NCBI GenBank assembly: GCA_014529385.2
Contig: CM043963.1
Location: 5,307,501 to 5,371,500 of the forward strand
Length of the DNA stretch: 64,000 bases
Source: Adiantum capillus-veneris
Taxonomy: Eukaryota; Streptophyta; Polypodiopsida; Polypodiales; Pteridaceae
Direction: 5' to 3'
Shown: positions 9,245 through 20,338 of the stretch, in pieces
Layout: every line of letters starts with the position of its first letter
How positions within the stretch are numbered: the stretch's first letter is position 1
Translations under genes and position numbers: made by a program
The notes under the pieces: model-generated
The model's database searches: none
Seen by the model: only the letters and a program-made list of their open reading frames with translations
Told to the model about the DNA's origin: nothing

Positions 9245-10791
9245 TGTTGGCATTAGTGTTACAGGAAAACACACACAGTTTGGAGAAGACGAAGAAAGCT
9301 CAAGGTACGCAATAGAGATTATATTACTTAGTGTGCAATGGAAAGATGAAATGCCCTAGAGTGATGAGCCTATATACAAAGCACGGGGGGAAAAACCTCT
9401 TAACACTAGAATGGTAACAGGACACTTTTATGTCCTTGGACACTTTTGTGTCCTCTTAAGTGACCATTTTGCTTGAATTATTTGAAGAGTATGAAAATGA
9501 ATTTCTAGGTGCTATATATCCACAAATTTGCCTTATGACCTGAAAAAAAACTTGACATTTTTTTTGGAGTATCGATCTAACCATTAACCTTACTCTTGCA
9601 CAACATTTTTGAACCTAAACTGTGTGAAAAAATGGGTCCTATTTTTTGGCTTTTTTTCAATTTTTGGCAACTATACCACTCTAAACTTTATGTTTGTGAG
9701 GTTTAGATGGCTAGTGGTTAGGACTTCATAGTTCTCAACATGTTTTTATGCTTGTAGGGAGAGCTAAGTGTTAAAATTGAAAGTTATGACCAACTTACAA
9801 GAATTGCATAATCCTGTTTTTTGGGCAAAATTAGCACTTTTATGATTTTTTTGGTGGCTTTCTTGATATCCAAATTCAATTTTGATTGTTTAAGTGTAAT
9901 TTATAACATAAAGCTAATCTTCCTTGAGTTTTGGGAGACCTAATATGATATATAGATAATATATGATGATGGTTGAGTTTTTTGATTGCTGAAGAATACG
10001 ATACATTTTAGAGTAGCAAGTATAACTTTCTCAATATTGCTAGTTTCTTATACCAATTGTGTGTATTTTGTAGGTAGTAACCATATCTAATCATAGACTA
10101 CAAACATGGCTAGATATTGAGTAGTTTCTATGGGTTTCTAGAGGTCATAATGCTAAACCCAGTTTTTTCATGTTTGCTGTATTTAGCACTTTATCATTGC
10201 CCCCAAGGTTCCACTTAGTAAGAGATCCATTATCCTTTTGACATGCTCCATGGCTCCTTTTGAATCCAAAGGCCCAAAGGGAACTAAGAAAACATGACTA
10301 TAGAAACTTTGATGATAGGTCCGCAGAATGGCAAAAATGCAACTTTTTTGTACCTATTTTTTTTGCCAAAAAAAAATTTAGTGAGGTAAAAGCAACCATA
10401 TGTTTTGATCACCAACCCATTGAAGCTAACGGGGCCTTTTATCTCATGTCCTACAAAAATTCCCACTCTTATTTGTATGCAATCGACCGTAAGAAATTTC
10501 TATTTTGGGCAAAATGCACTGGTCCATCAATTTTGGAGGCTTGTAGTGACCAAGGGATGAGAAAACTTACAAGTTTCTCATTTTTTCTATATGTAGTAGT
10601 TCTTGAACTATAAGCTCATGAAAGGATTTTTCAAAATGAGTGCATCTACTATGGTTTTGGAATTTTTTTCCAAAACCTTGAAAGGACACTTTTATGTCCT
10701 ATTACGTTACCATTCTAGTGTTAAAGAGGAAAAAAATGCCTCAACGGTCCTAGTGTGTTCACACACATCACTACCACATGTATATGGTAAA
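9245..10791 (-). repeat. copia B 3' LTR, split by an insertion
   Basis: Read on the minus strand, the LTR begins near 10791 after a G-rich polypurine tract (CAGGGGGGATTTTT) and ends CCAACA at 9245. Without the 1317-bp insertion and its four-base duplication it is about 226 bases long, matching the 227-base LTR of the related copy at 27402-27628. Confidence 0.75.
9404..10720. mobile_element. TTAA-target inverted-repeat element (piggyBac-like, non-autonomous)
   Basis: The element is 1317 bases with perfect 15-base terminal inverted repeats: CACTAGAATGGTAAC at 9404-9418 and its complement at 10706-10720. TTAA flanks both ends (9400-9403 and 10721-10724). The sister copia LTR near 27460-27475 has the same flanking sequence without the insert, giving an independent empty site. 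GGACACTTTTATGTCC occurs just inside each end. No transposase is visible; a 117-codon frame at 10260-10613 has no motif I recognise. TTAA target duplication is characteristic of the piggyBac superfamily. The CACTAG termini recall CACTA elements, but those make 3-base duplications, which do not fit here. Confidence 0.8.
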
Positions 10792-10867
10792 AAATCCCCC
10801 CTGGAGTGATGCGGTGAACGAGAGCTGGCACATGAATAAAGGGAAGTGCCATGCCCTGAAGAGAGGA

Positions 10868-11881
10868 TCAGTCCACAAAGGGGAGTAATCCCAAAGCTTT
10901 GTGGAAAGCTTCAAGCTTCTCACGAGACAATGCCTTTGTGAAAAGATCTGCAAGGTTGTCCTGTGTTGGAACATAAGCCAAGCTAATCTCTCTTGCTGAG
11001 AGCCTCTCCCTGACATAGTGCTAATGCACCTCAATGTGCTTTGTGCGAGCATGAAAAACTGGGTTCCTCGCAACTGCCAATGTGCTCTGACTGTCAGTGT
11101 AGATAGTGTTGGCAGTGTCCTGTCCAACACCCAAATCAGCCATAAGGCGTCTGAGCCATACACACTCAACCGTAGCTATGAAGACTGCCCTGTACTTAGT
11201 CTCACAACTCGAAGTGGCCACAGTAGGTTGCTTCTTGCTCAACCATGATATACATGAATTGCCAAGCATGAAACAAAAACCACTTGTGGACACTCACGTG
11301 TCAAAACAACCAGCCCAATCTGAGTCCGAAAAAGCATGTAAGTCTGGCGGCAATGATCCCCCCTTGGGATAAAACAAGCCAAGATGTAAAGTGCCACTAA
11401 GGTAGCGGAAAATCCTCTTGACAGCCTGCCAATGCTTAGACCCTGGGCTATGCATAAATTTACTGACCTGTGAAACTGCAAACTGAATATCCGGCCTCGT
11501 GTTGCATACATAAATGAGGCAGCCAACAGTAGTTTGGTAAAGAGTGACATCAGCAGGATCGCCAGCATCATGTAGACTCAACTTCAAACCTGTTTCCATG
11601 GGAGTGGCAATAGGTTTGCAATCCTCAAGTCCAAACTTACATAGCAATGTCTCTATGTAACTTTTCTGACACAAGGCAATACCACCATCACACTGCTTAA
11701 ACTGTATACCCAAGTAATGATGCAACATTCCCAAATCTTTTATCTTGAAAGTAACATTCAAATCAGCCTTAAATTCAGCAAGGTGTGCCTCATTGGGACC
11801 AGTGATTAGCAAATCATCCACATAAAGAACAATAATGAGAAGTACATCACCCTCACGCTTTGCATATGCCATAATAATCAA
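10868..11881 (-). pseudogene. copia RT C-terminal half and RNase H
   Basis: One frame runs from 11881 to a stop at 10868-10870 and contains YVDD (VLYVDDLLITGPNE), LHHYLGIQF, the RNase H entry DSDWAG, CETKYRAV, YTDSQSTLA and the C-terminal LTKAL region typical of copia RNase H. Two in-frame stops break it: TGA at 11294-11296 and TAG at 11021-11023. Protease, integrase and the first half of RT are absent. This is a dead fragment. Confidence 0.85.
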
Positions 11882-11930
11882 TATCTAATTCTCCTAAATG
11901 ATTTTCTCATGTTAAACTGATAATTTAATA

Positions 11931-12632
11931 TGGGGAAGTGCCAGAGAAGAAAAAGCTAGAATATTGGTTAAGTTAGCAGACCGGCCACAATAGGGATCCA
12001 AAGGAGGGAAAATAGGGATCCAATGGGGGGGCCATCTGCAAAAGAGCTATGTGCAAAAATGGGCTTAAAAGACCCTAAGGTTCATCCCATTAAGACTTCC
12101 AAAATTCTAAGGTTCCAAAATTCAAAGGTTGTGTCCAAAGGTCAAACATTAGGGAAATTGGATGCTTTGTGTGTGTCCCAAAAGTCTTCAAAGGTCCCTA
12201 CATAGGAGGGGGCGAGCCTTGCAAGTAGGGGATGAGAGAGAAAATCACACACACAAGCTCCGTTTACACAAAGGGAATGAGGGACACATGTCAGCTCCCT
12301 AGCCCAGATGCCCAGAAGGTGTACTCAAATCCTATTGGATGGCCTTGGAGGTGGAACAATGAGAATTAGGCTAGATGGGCAAAACCATAATACAAAGCCT
12401 TTTGGAGGGGGGACCGGTTCGATGTAAATCCGATCCTCAACTGTTGTCAATAGCTTAATTTCTCTCTCTTTTGAAGTATTATTCATGCTATCTAACTAGG
12501 TGTTATGCTTTTTGTTGCTCTCTCCACTCAAGCACTCTTGTTATTCTCATTAGGAATCTATTCTAGTGAAATGCTCACTATGTTCCTGCTAATTTTTTCT
12601 ACACACAAGTTACTAGGCCATTAAATGTTACA
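11931..12632 (+). repeat. candidate 5' LTR of gypsy A
   Basis: The right end is fixed by the primer-binding site that follows; the LTR would end in CA at 12631-12632. The left end (TGGGGAAGTGCC, 11931) is a guess based on the edge of the neighbouring copia fragment, since there is no second LTR to compare with. Confidence 0.4.
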
Positions 12633-12633
12633 T

Positions 12634-12645
12634 CGGTATCAGAGC
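12634..12645 (+). other. primer-binding site, initiator tRNA-Met type
   Basis: CGGTATCAGAGC matches the plant initiator-Met primer site TGGTATCAGAGC in 11 of 12 positions. It lies immediately inside the presumed LTR, where minus-strand synthesis would start. Confidence 0.75.
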
Positions 12646-13048
12646 ACAAGGTTTCTCTTTTCTTTCTCAAGAAGGGAGGTCCTCAAGCTAGCTATAAATG
12701 GTTGGTATTATTAATTGCATGTGAGTAAGTAGAATAGGGATTTTTCAGCCTTGCAATGCGCATGCCTTCGTGCAATTAACGGGGCATCACCGTCGAGAGC
12801 TATGGTCTTAATAGTGGAGTGATACGGGGCTTGCCTATGGCTTAACCACTATTGAGCTATTAGAAGCTTGATAGGAGCTGGTGCTGTTTTGGTGTGAATG
12901 ACCCTCTCTTATATTCCTTGCAATTAATGGTATTCGAGCCACGGGTACAGTAGCTTGAGTGCTTTTTCTAAAGGGGTAAAGAAGAGTAGCATCTAGGGCT
13001 TGAAGTGCCAAAGTACACCTAAAAAGTCTACACCTAAAAGTTGTTAGA
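12646..13048 (+). other. gypsy A leader
   Basis: Untranslated leader between the primer site and the gag ATG. No open frame or motif of note. Confidence 0.5.
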
Positions 13049-14626
13049 ATGGCTGACAATAGTAAAGAGAGTGAAATTAATGTTGATAACTTTGATTTTG
13101 CTAATGAGCAGGCTACTAATGATGCCCGTATGCTTGTTAACTATCTTGTTTCTAGGCTTCAACAAGCCATGGGCAATCAATCCCTCCAAAGTGAAGTGCA
13201 ATGCCAGCTCCATGCTCATGGGATTCTCCAAGCTCCCCACCATGACGAGAGAACACCTAGGAAGCCTCCTTGTGAGACTTCCAAAAGAGGCCTCTCTCCG
13301 ATTTGAGAAGAAGAAGAGGATCCATACAAAGGGCTCAAGAATTTTCTTTTTGATGATGTAGCTCCTTCCCAAAGGAGAACTCAAGCGCCTCCACCAAAGG
13401 AACGAGAAAGAAGTGAGTCTCCCGCCACCTCAACGGAGATGGCTCCATGAAGACGGCGGGCTAAACGCTCTCCATCACCTCCAAAATGGAGAAGACCATC
13501 GTACACTTCTCCACACCATAATTCAAAGAGGGATGATAAAAAGCAAGAGAAGAAAAAGGCAAGAAAGAGGACACCCTCTTCTCCATCTTCTTCATCCTCT
13601 TCCTCTTATGAAAGTGATGGTGCTGACAAAGAAGAACAAGGAAAGAAAAAGACGAGAAAGAGGTCACCCTCTTCTCCATCTTCCTCAAATTCTTCATCTT
13701 CTGAAGAAAGTGATGGTTCAACCTTTGAACCATCAAAAAGAAGAGGCCATAGGAAATCCTATGCCACATGGAAGAGGTGGTCCAATCTCAAGAAGTTCAA
13801 GGAGGGAGGGAAGAGCATCTCTTTCCTTACCTATGATGGAACCTTTGGTGCTACGAACAAAGTCTTGGCCTTTATCCAACAAGTTGATGCGGCTTTCGGA
13901 GATGAGGGCTTAACGGAGTCCTTTAAGCTACGCCATGTAGCTATGCACTTTCAAAATTCCGCCAGACAATGGTGGTATAGCCTACGGGCCAATGGTGAAG
14001 CTCTACGAACATGGAAAGCTTCAAGAGCTTCCATTATGAAACAGTTTTTGGCCACCAATGCCAAAGACAAAGTACTCACCGAATGGCAAAGCTTGAAGCT
14101 CTCTCCTTATGAATCCATCCACAAATATGTAGACAAGTTTTGGGACCTACAACTCAAAGCCACTGTCTTCAAAAAGATGGATTTTGGAGAGCAAAAGCAG
14201 CAATTTCGTGCAGGCTTAACCAAAGAAATGGTGGAGTATGTCAACTCCCAAAGGCCACGCACCATATCGGCGGTAATACACCATACTATGGTGGCCTCTC
14301 GAATCAATTTCCAAACAGGGGCTAAGAGGAATTCTAAGCCTGCCGAAAACAAGGAATCCAATGAGCCTAAGGGGAAGGACAATGTCCAAAAGTCTCCTAA
14401 GGGCAATTCCAACAAAGCTAAGGAGAAGGGATTTTACAAAGGGAAAAATAAACTCTCTTCTGAAGAGCTTGAGTGCTATTGCAAGGATAACCGGTGTTTC
14501 AAGTGCGACAAACAAGGGCATGCGTACCGCGCTTGTCCCCAAAAGAACACCCTCCATGATCCTCCTAGAGCTACCTTGGTCGAAATCCAAGAGGAGGAAA
14601 CTCACCACAAAGGATATCCTCTATAA
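13049..14626 (+). pseudogene. gypsy A gag
   Basis: Starts at ATG 13049 (MADNSKES). A single frame continues to TAA 14624-14626, with internal TGA stops at 13304-13306 and 13448-13450. After an Arg/Ser-rich basic stretch comes the retrotransposon gag core (HFQNSARQWWYSL, around 13950) and a CCHC knuckle CFKCDKQGHAYRACP near 14500-14540 that would bind the RNA. The protein would assemble virus-like particles. Frame is kept throughout apart from the two stops, so decay is mainly by point nonsense changes. Confidence 0.85.
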
Positions 14627-16078
14627 AATTCTTGGGGAAAGGTAAGAGAACATGATGCTTTTATTCTCTTTAACCCTGGTTCTACTCATAATTTTATATC
14701 TACAGAGTTGGCCACCAAGCTCGGAATACAAGCCTATGAGATGGGAGATGTTCTACCCGTAGAAAGTGCTTTCAAGGGGCAAGAAGCTTCAGTCACTCCC
14801 TTAATCGGGAAATTGAGTCCCCATGTCCAAACCTATGTGGACAAAGAGGACTTCTTTATCTCTCCTCTCAAGCATGAGGATGTAATCCTAGGGGCACCAT
14901 GGTTTGATTTCCTGGTTGCCAATGTTGAATTCCCTGAAAGAAATATATACTTTAGGTTCAGGGAAAAAGATATGTACATCGATGCTAACCAAATGGGTAA
15001 CACCATACCCATTGTACATATGCAAGCTTTCAATAAGTCAATAAAGAGCTCTATTTCCATGTACATGATTTTTGTTAAAGATTTTCAATATGAACTTAAT
15101 GCTTTAGCAAAAGAAAATAAAAGCAAACACAAGGAATTAGAGTTATCCAATTTTGTCAAGGGGTTTCAAGATATCTTTATTGACGACATCCCTTATGAAC
15201 TACCTCCTAAACGAGGGAATGATGACCATGCAATTGAACTTCTTCCAGGAAGTTCATCGCCTAACAAACCTCCTTATAGAGTTTCTCAAGCTCAACAAGA
15301 GGAGATTATGCGACAAGTGCATGAGTTAGTTGAGAAGGGCATGGTTAAGCCTAGCTCATCTCCATTTTTCTCACCTGTACTATTAGTGCAAAATAAAGAC
15401 GGCACATATCGTATGTGTGTTGACTATAGAGCACTAAATAGGATCACTATCAAGAATAGGTTTCCTATTCCATGGGTAGAAGACCTATTTGATAAGCTAC
15501 AAGGATCGACCTACTTCAGTAGGATTGACCTAAAAAGTGGCTACCGTTAAATAAGGATAGTTGATCAACACATTGTAAAGACCACATTTTTCACTACATT
15601 TGTCTTTACAAATATATTGTCATGCCTTTTGGCTTGACCAATGCACCAGCCACATTCAACCGCTTGATGGAGAAGCTATTTAGGCCTCATCGAACCTTCA
15701 TAGGAGTGTTCTTTGATGATATTATCATCTACTCTAATTCATTAGACGAAAACAAGCAATGCCTCCAAGCAATATTTCAAGTTTTAAGAGAGAATAAACT
15801 TTATGTTAATTGAAAGAAAAGTGAATTTTTCTTGCAAGAGATTTAATATTTAAGTCACATTATCTCTCAAGATGGCATCCAAATGAATCCATCAAAGTTG
15901 GAGGTAATAAAAGGATGGCCTAAACCAAGGAATCTTCATGAACTAAGAAGCTTTATAGGTATGTGTGCATACTATAGACGCTTCATAGAAAAGTTCTCAC
16001 AAATTGTGGGACCATTACATGACCTAACAAAGAAAAGTGTTAGGTATACATGGTCTACTAAGGAGAACAATGCTTTTG
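14627..16078 (+). pseudogene. gypsy A protease and reverse transcriptase
   Basis: Continues in the gag frame after the TAA. The protease active-site region reads FNPGSTHNFIS, with Asn where the catalytic Asp is expected. RT begins near 15270 with the LVEKGMVKPSSSPFFSP and CVDYRALNRIT motifs and IDLKSGYR, then meets a stop at 15548-15550. It resumes in another frame at about 15622 with [14 protein letters not shown] and FFDDIIIYS. Further stops occur near 15811 and 15845. The last recognisable residues are at about 16078. It cannot encode an active polymerase. Confidence 0.85.
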
Positions 16079-16511
16079 AAGGAGAGGAGGAAGACCCCTA
16101 CCCTTCCTCCAAAACAGTGAGAGAAGTAGTCGAACCACTCCTCCTTAGGGTATGGGAACCTTCTTACCACTTTTTCTTCAGGATTGTCGAAATGGATTGG
16201 CAGTACTCGCATGCGCCGTGCGAATCGATAGGCGACCTTTCACCGCTTCACCTTGGATGACCTTCTTTTTGGCAAACTAGGTATGACCCAGCTTCTCGAA
16301 CTTGAAGCACTCCTATGGTCAAATGCTTCTTCCTTTAGGGTCATGTGTTTCCGGATTGGCTTAGCCCTTCTTTCCCTTTGGCTCAAGCAGGCCACTTAGG
16401 AGTAGAGGCTATACCTTTGCTTGTAGTTTTTTTAGGAAAGAGAGGCCTTACCGATCTTTTTCCTCCCTTGATATGGACGACCTCCTCGCGGTGAACGTCG
16501 ATGTAGATGAT
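16079..16511. other. unassigned sequence next to the gypsy truncation
   Basis: Sequence composition changes at about 16079, becoming richer in G and C. A minus-strand frame at 16024-16212 and scattered short frames show no motif I recognise. Possibly the far end of the sequence represented by the two frames at 16512-16945. Confidence 0.4.
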
Positions 16512-16945
16512 TTAAGCCCCTTCGTTACCTTCATTGTGCTGGAACTCGTTGACAATGTGCTTTGGTTGACAGCAGTGATGGAACTTCATAGCCTTTCCAC
16601 CTGATGCTCTAAATTTGCAGTTAGAACAAGCAACATGAGATGGGGAGCTTACCTCTTGAATACTGACGACACTACATCCTGGAAATCGTATTTTAATGAA
16701 GGCGGTCAATGCTTCTTCAAACTCCTCCTCCTCCGTTCTCCAGTTGTATAATTCTTTCAGCCATTTGTCCATGGTTGATGATGTGCGTTATCTTCATCAT
16801 TGTAAACTGAAGGTTTCCAAGAAGCCCTCCTCAGTGGGGGCACCAAATGGCAAGCGCAAAGCGCGACACGGACCCAGACGGCCTCAAAACGCCAGGAGTC
16901 AATGCACTTCGAGCTGGCCATGGTGAAGTAAATAGGGGGCGGCAC
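16512..16945 (-). pseudogene. two overlapping short ORFs of unknown function, end of repeat P2
   Basis: Two minus-strand frames follow one another. One (16945-16757) includes MASSKCIDSWRFEAVWVR, and the next (16772-16512) includes DKWLKELYNWRTEEEEFEEA and two Cys pairs around ACSNCKFRASG. The first is partly conserved in P1 (about 8205-8280), where it is already broken. Their closeness and overlap suggest one original coding sequence with a frameshift. I do not recognise the protein; the Cys pairs could be a zinc site (speculative). It lies downstream of the TATA-like motif of repeat P, so it may be what that promoter once served. Confidence 0.35.
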
Positions 16946-17230
16946 CTAGCTTGAGCGGCTAGGACGCAGACAACAGTGATTCAAAGTAATACAAATAACA
17001 CAAACCCTACACACAAACACACACACACACACACACACAGAATGACGTAGGTGAGGGTGTGAGGGGAAACTGATTTTTATGCAATATTTACAGCATACTT
17101 ATCTTTGGCGAGGTGGCAACCATGGTGACAGCGAAATAAAGAGAGAGATAGTGAGCCTAATAGTGTGTTCTTTAGAGGTGACTCATGGACATGGATACTT
17201 TGCTAGCGTGAGTTTGTGTGTGGTGACCAT

Positions 17231-17422
17231 TGAAGGAGTACGAGCGGAAGTGCGACGCGAGAGAGAGTGTGAGAAGAAGAGCACGACGATATGGTGAACT
17301 CTCTCTACTGTAATGTGTAGTGCATAGTGAGTTCTTATTAGGTTTTTACAAAAGAATATGTGTACATACCTGGCGGCCCGCCCACTTACCTGGGCGACCA
17401 CATTGGGCTTTATACCCCAACA
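17231..17422 (-). repeat. copia A 3' LTR
   Basis: 192 bases, TG...CA ends. On the coding strand it starts TGTTGGGGTATAAAGCCC, so a TATA-like TATAAAG sits only a few bases from its edge. The adjoining polypurine tract AGTGGGAGGT (minus strand, 17423-17432) fixes this as the 3' LTR. Confidence 0.9.
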
Positions 17423-17432
17423 ACCTCCCACT
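17423..17432 (-). other. copia A polypurine tract
   Basis: AGTGGGAGGT on the minus strand directly precedes the 3' LTR; plus-strand DNA synthesis would start here. Confidence 0.75.
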
Positions 17433-17511
17433 TAAAGTCCAATGTGGTACTTTAAGTGTGAGAGAAGCTACTATACAAGCTAATATACAAGAGATGTAGA
17501 GAAGTGATGTA

Positions 17512-19515
17512 CTACCCTACACCTAACTTCTTGCGAAAATGCGCAAAGCTCTCTGAGGGAAGTCCTTTTGTAAGTAGATCAGCAGGATTTTCTGTGGTGT
17601 GAACTTTGACAAGCTGAAGTTGCTTATCCTCGAGCATTTCCCTGATGAAATGATACTTCACATCCACATGCTTTGTCTTTGAGTGATAAACTAGATTGCG
17701 AGCCAATTGTATAGCACTTTGACTATCACAATATAACACAGGCATCTCTTCTTTGATTCCCAAATCTGTTACTAGTCGATTAAGCCAAATTGATTCTTTG
17801 CATGCCTTTGATGCTGCAACATATTCAGCCTCTGTAGTAGACTGAGTAACACAATCTTGTAATCTAGAACGCCATGATACTGCTCCACCAGCCAATGTAA
17901 AGACATACCCTGACGTAGACCTTCGGTTGTCTAAGTCACCTGCATAATCTGAGTCTGTAAAACACTTTACACTTAGCTCCTGACTCCCATAGCATATACG
18001 CATACTCTTTGTAGCTTTCAGGTATCTCAATATTCCTTTCACTACCTCCCAATGTTTCTTGCCTGGGTTTGACATGTATCGACTTACTACTCCCACTGCA
18101 AATGCAATGTCTGGGCGAGTAGCAATCATTGCATACATCAAACTACCCACTGCAGACGCATATGGAATCTTATCCATTTCAGCCTGTTCTTCCTCAGACA
18201 CAGGACAATCTTGTTTGCTAAGTTTCACATATGGTGGCAATGGAACACTCAGTGCCTTTCCATTCTCCATATTGAAACGTTGCAAAACCTTGTCAATATA
18301 CTCTCTTTGAGATAACCAAATCAACTTCTTTGATCTGTCTCTCTCAATGCGCATACCAAGTATATGACTTGCCTCACCCATTTCTTTCATGTCAAACGAT
18401 TTTGCCATCTTTGACTTCAAAGCTGAAATTTCTTCCAAGTGCTTGCCAGCAATTAACATGTCATCCACATACAAAATAAGGATCAGCCAACTGCCATCCT
18501 TAGCCTTCTTTGTATATAGACAGTGATCGAACTCACTACGTTTGTAGCCTTGAGAAATCATAAACTTGTGGAATCTATGGTACCATGCCCTCGGTGATTG
18601 TTTTAAGCCATAAAGACTCTTTAACAACTGGCATACCCAATCTTCCTTGCCTTTCTCAACAAACCCTTCTGGCTGCTGCATGTAAATTTCCACATCTAAA
18701 TCACCATGCAAGAACGCTGTCTTGACATCCATTCGGTGCAACACCAAATCTAATATGGCAACCAATGCAAGAAAGCATCTCAATGTAGTCATCTTGACCA
18801 CTGGAGAGAAGACTTCATCAAAGTCAATGCCGTGTTCTTGCTTAAACCCCTTGGCAACAAGCCTTGCTTTGTACTTTGGCTGACTATCATGAGCGGTGAT
18901 CTTATACTTGTAAACCCATTTACAAGGTAGAGCCTTTTTGCCCCGTGGTAATTTAACTAGCTTCCATGTCTGGTTTTTATGCAGAGCTGTCATCTCTGAC
19001 TGCATGGCCAATTGCCAATTCCCGGAGTCCTTCATTTGCACTGCTTCCTTGTAACATGAAGGCTCATTGCAATCAGTCAACATGACATAGTTCATACATG
19101 GAACAAACCTATCAAGAGGTCGCATGACACGTCCAGATCTACGCACAATAGGTGGCTCAGGCTCAGCCACAACCTGTGGTTCCACTCTATCCTGTCCTTG
19201 CTCCTCTTGAGCCCTGACATTTTGTCTTGCACGTGAAGGTCCATCTTCTTGGAAGACAACTCTTCTAATCTCCTCAACCCTCTCTGGTTTAGAATGATAT
19301 TTGGATTCATTAAAGTGAACATCATTGCTGCGGACAACCTTTTTGGATTCAGGATCCCAAAGTCTGTACCCCATCTCACCAGAATTACCATAGCCTAGAA
19401 AGATGCACTTTCTACTCTTTGGCTCAAGTTTGTTCCTAAATTCCTTTGCAACGTGAGTATATGCCTCACAGCCAAAGACTCTGAGATGCTTGTATGAGGC
19501 ACCTTGCTTGACCAT
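17512..19515 (-). pseudogene. copia A integrase C-terminus, reverse transcriptase, RNase H
   Basis: 667 open codons. The first 60 residues are the integrase C-terminal region typical of copia (YKHLRVFGCEAYTHV, CIFLGYG). RT spans about residues 185-430 with KARLVAKGF, DVKTAFLHGDL, LYGLKQSPRAWY and YVDD at 18460-18471 (about residue 349). RNase H follows with FTDSDYAG, STTEAEYVA, YCDSQSAI and the terminal LTKGL region. Catalytic residues are intact, but the frame is disconnected from the integrase core by a frameshift near 19516, so no full polyprotein can be made from this copy. Confidence 0.9.
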
Positions 19516-19516
19516 A

Positions 19517-20337
19517 CCATCTCTGGCACTGAATCCTTCTGCAAAACCTTGCTGGGAGATCTATTTACAAGATGAACAGCTGTTGATACAGCTTCAGCCC
19601 AAAACCCATTTGGCAGTTGTGCATTAGACAACATACTTCTGACCTTCTCTTGTATGGTCCTATTCATCCTCTCAGCAACACCATTTTGAGGAGGATTGTA
19701 AGGAGCAGTAAGTTCACGTTTTATACCTTTTGACTCACAAAATTCCTGAAAGGCCTTTGAAACATACTCTCCACCATTGTCAGTGCGTAAGCATTTAAGC
19801 TTCTTGCCACTCTGATTCTCCACAAGTGTCACAAACGTTTTGAAAACACTAAACGCTTCATCATTGAGATTGAGAAAGTAAACCCATACTTTCCTCGAGT
19901 AATCATCTATAAATGTCATAAAGTAAGAAGCTCCCCCTAGAGATAGGTTAGGCATAGGTCCACACAAATCACTATGAACAAGTGCCAACTGTGTATCTCT
20001 TCTACTGCTTCTATGCTTATATGGCTGCTGTGTTTGCTTACCATACAGACAATGTTCACAGAATTCAAAATCATTAAATGAAAATCCAGGCAAATAACCA
20101 GAACGAGACAAGATTTCCATTCCCTTCCTAGACATATGTCCTAACAGGCTATGCCACAAAGAAACATTCGGCTGCTCGGTTACATTGATTACATTTTTAG
20201 AGACATTTGATACATAAATCATGTAAAGTCCTCCAGACTTTACTCCATATGCTACTGTCATAGAATCCTTGGATATCTTCCACATGTTCTGTCCAAAAGT
20301 GGTGACGTAGCCAGCATCATCAAGTAAACCTGTGCTG
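19517..20337 (-). pseudogene. copia A integrase core
   Basis: Contains the HHCC zinc module (WHSLLGHMS to FCEHCLYGKQ) and the DDE core: HSDLCGPMP, RTDNGGEYVS and PQNGVAERMNRT. It is in a different frame from both the gag-protease part (break near 20338, where the frame hits TGA) and the RT part (break near 19516). Integrase joins the cDNA to the genome. This and the neighbours make up a copia pol of typical length. Confidence 0.88.
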
Positions 20338-20338
20338 A

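Larger units (their letters stand above)
9245..11881 (-). mobile_element. Ty1/copia relic (copia B), 5'-truncated
   Basis: The minus strand carries the second half of a copia reverse transcriptase, RNase H and the 3' LTR. It is closely related to the plus-strand copia at 25621-27628: the coding order, PPT region and LTR all align. The 5' half is missing; the RT stops at 11881 about 50 bases before a gypsy LTR. Its LTR was later split by a 1317-bp TTAA element. Confidence 0.85.
11931..16078 (+). mobile_element. Ty3/gypsy element A, 3'-truncated
   Basis: The order is candidate 5' LTR, initiator-Met primer site, leader, gag with zinc knuckle, protease and RT. The element stops in the RT connection domain near 16078 (after the KENNAFEG codons), with no RNase H, integrase or 3' LTR. 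It sits directly upstream of repeat P2 sequence. Truncation at the 3' side by a later rearrangement is the simplest reading. Confidence 0.8.

Noticed and set aside
10260-10613. 117-codon ORF inside the TTAA element as a transposase
   Set aside because: No DDD/DDE motif, no family resemblance and far too short; kept as a frame of unknown meaning.
9404-10720. CACTA (En/Spm) element because the ends start CACTA
   Set aside because: Flanking bases do not form a three-base duplication (TAA versus TTA), whereas TTAA is present on both sides and supported by the sister LTR.
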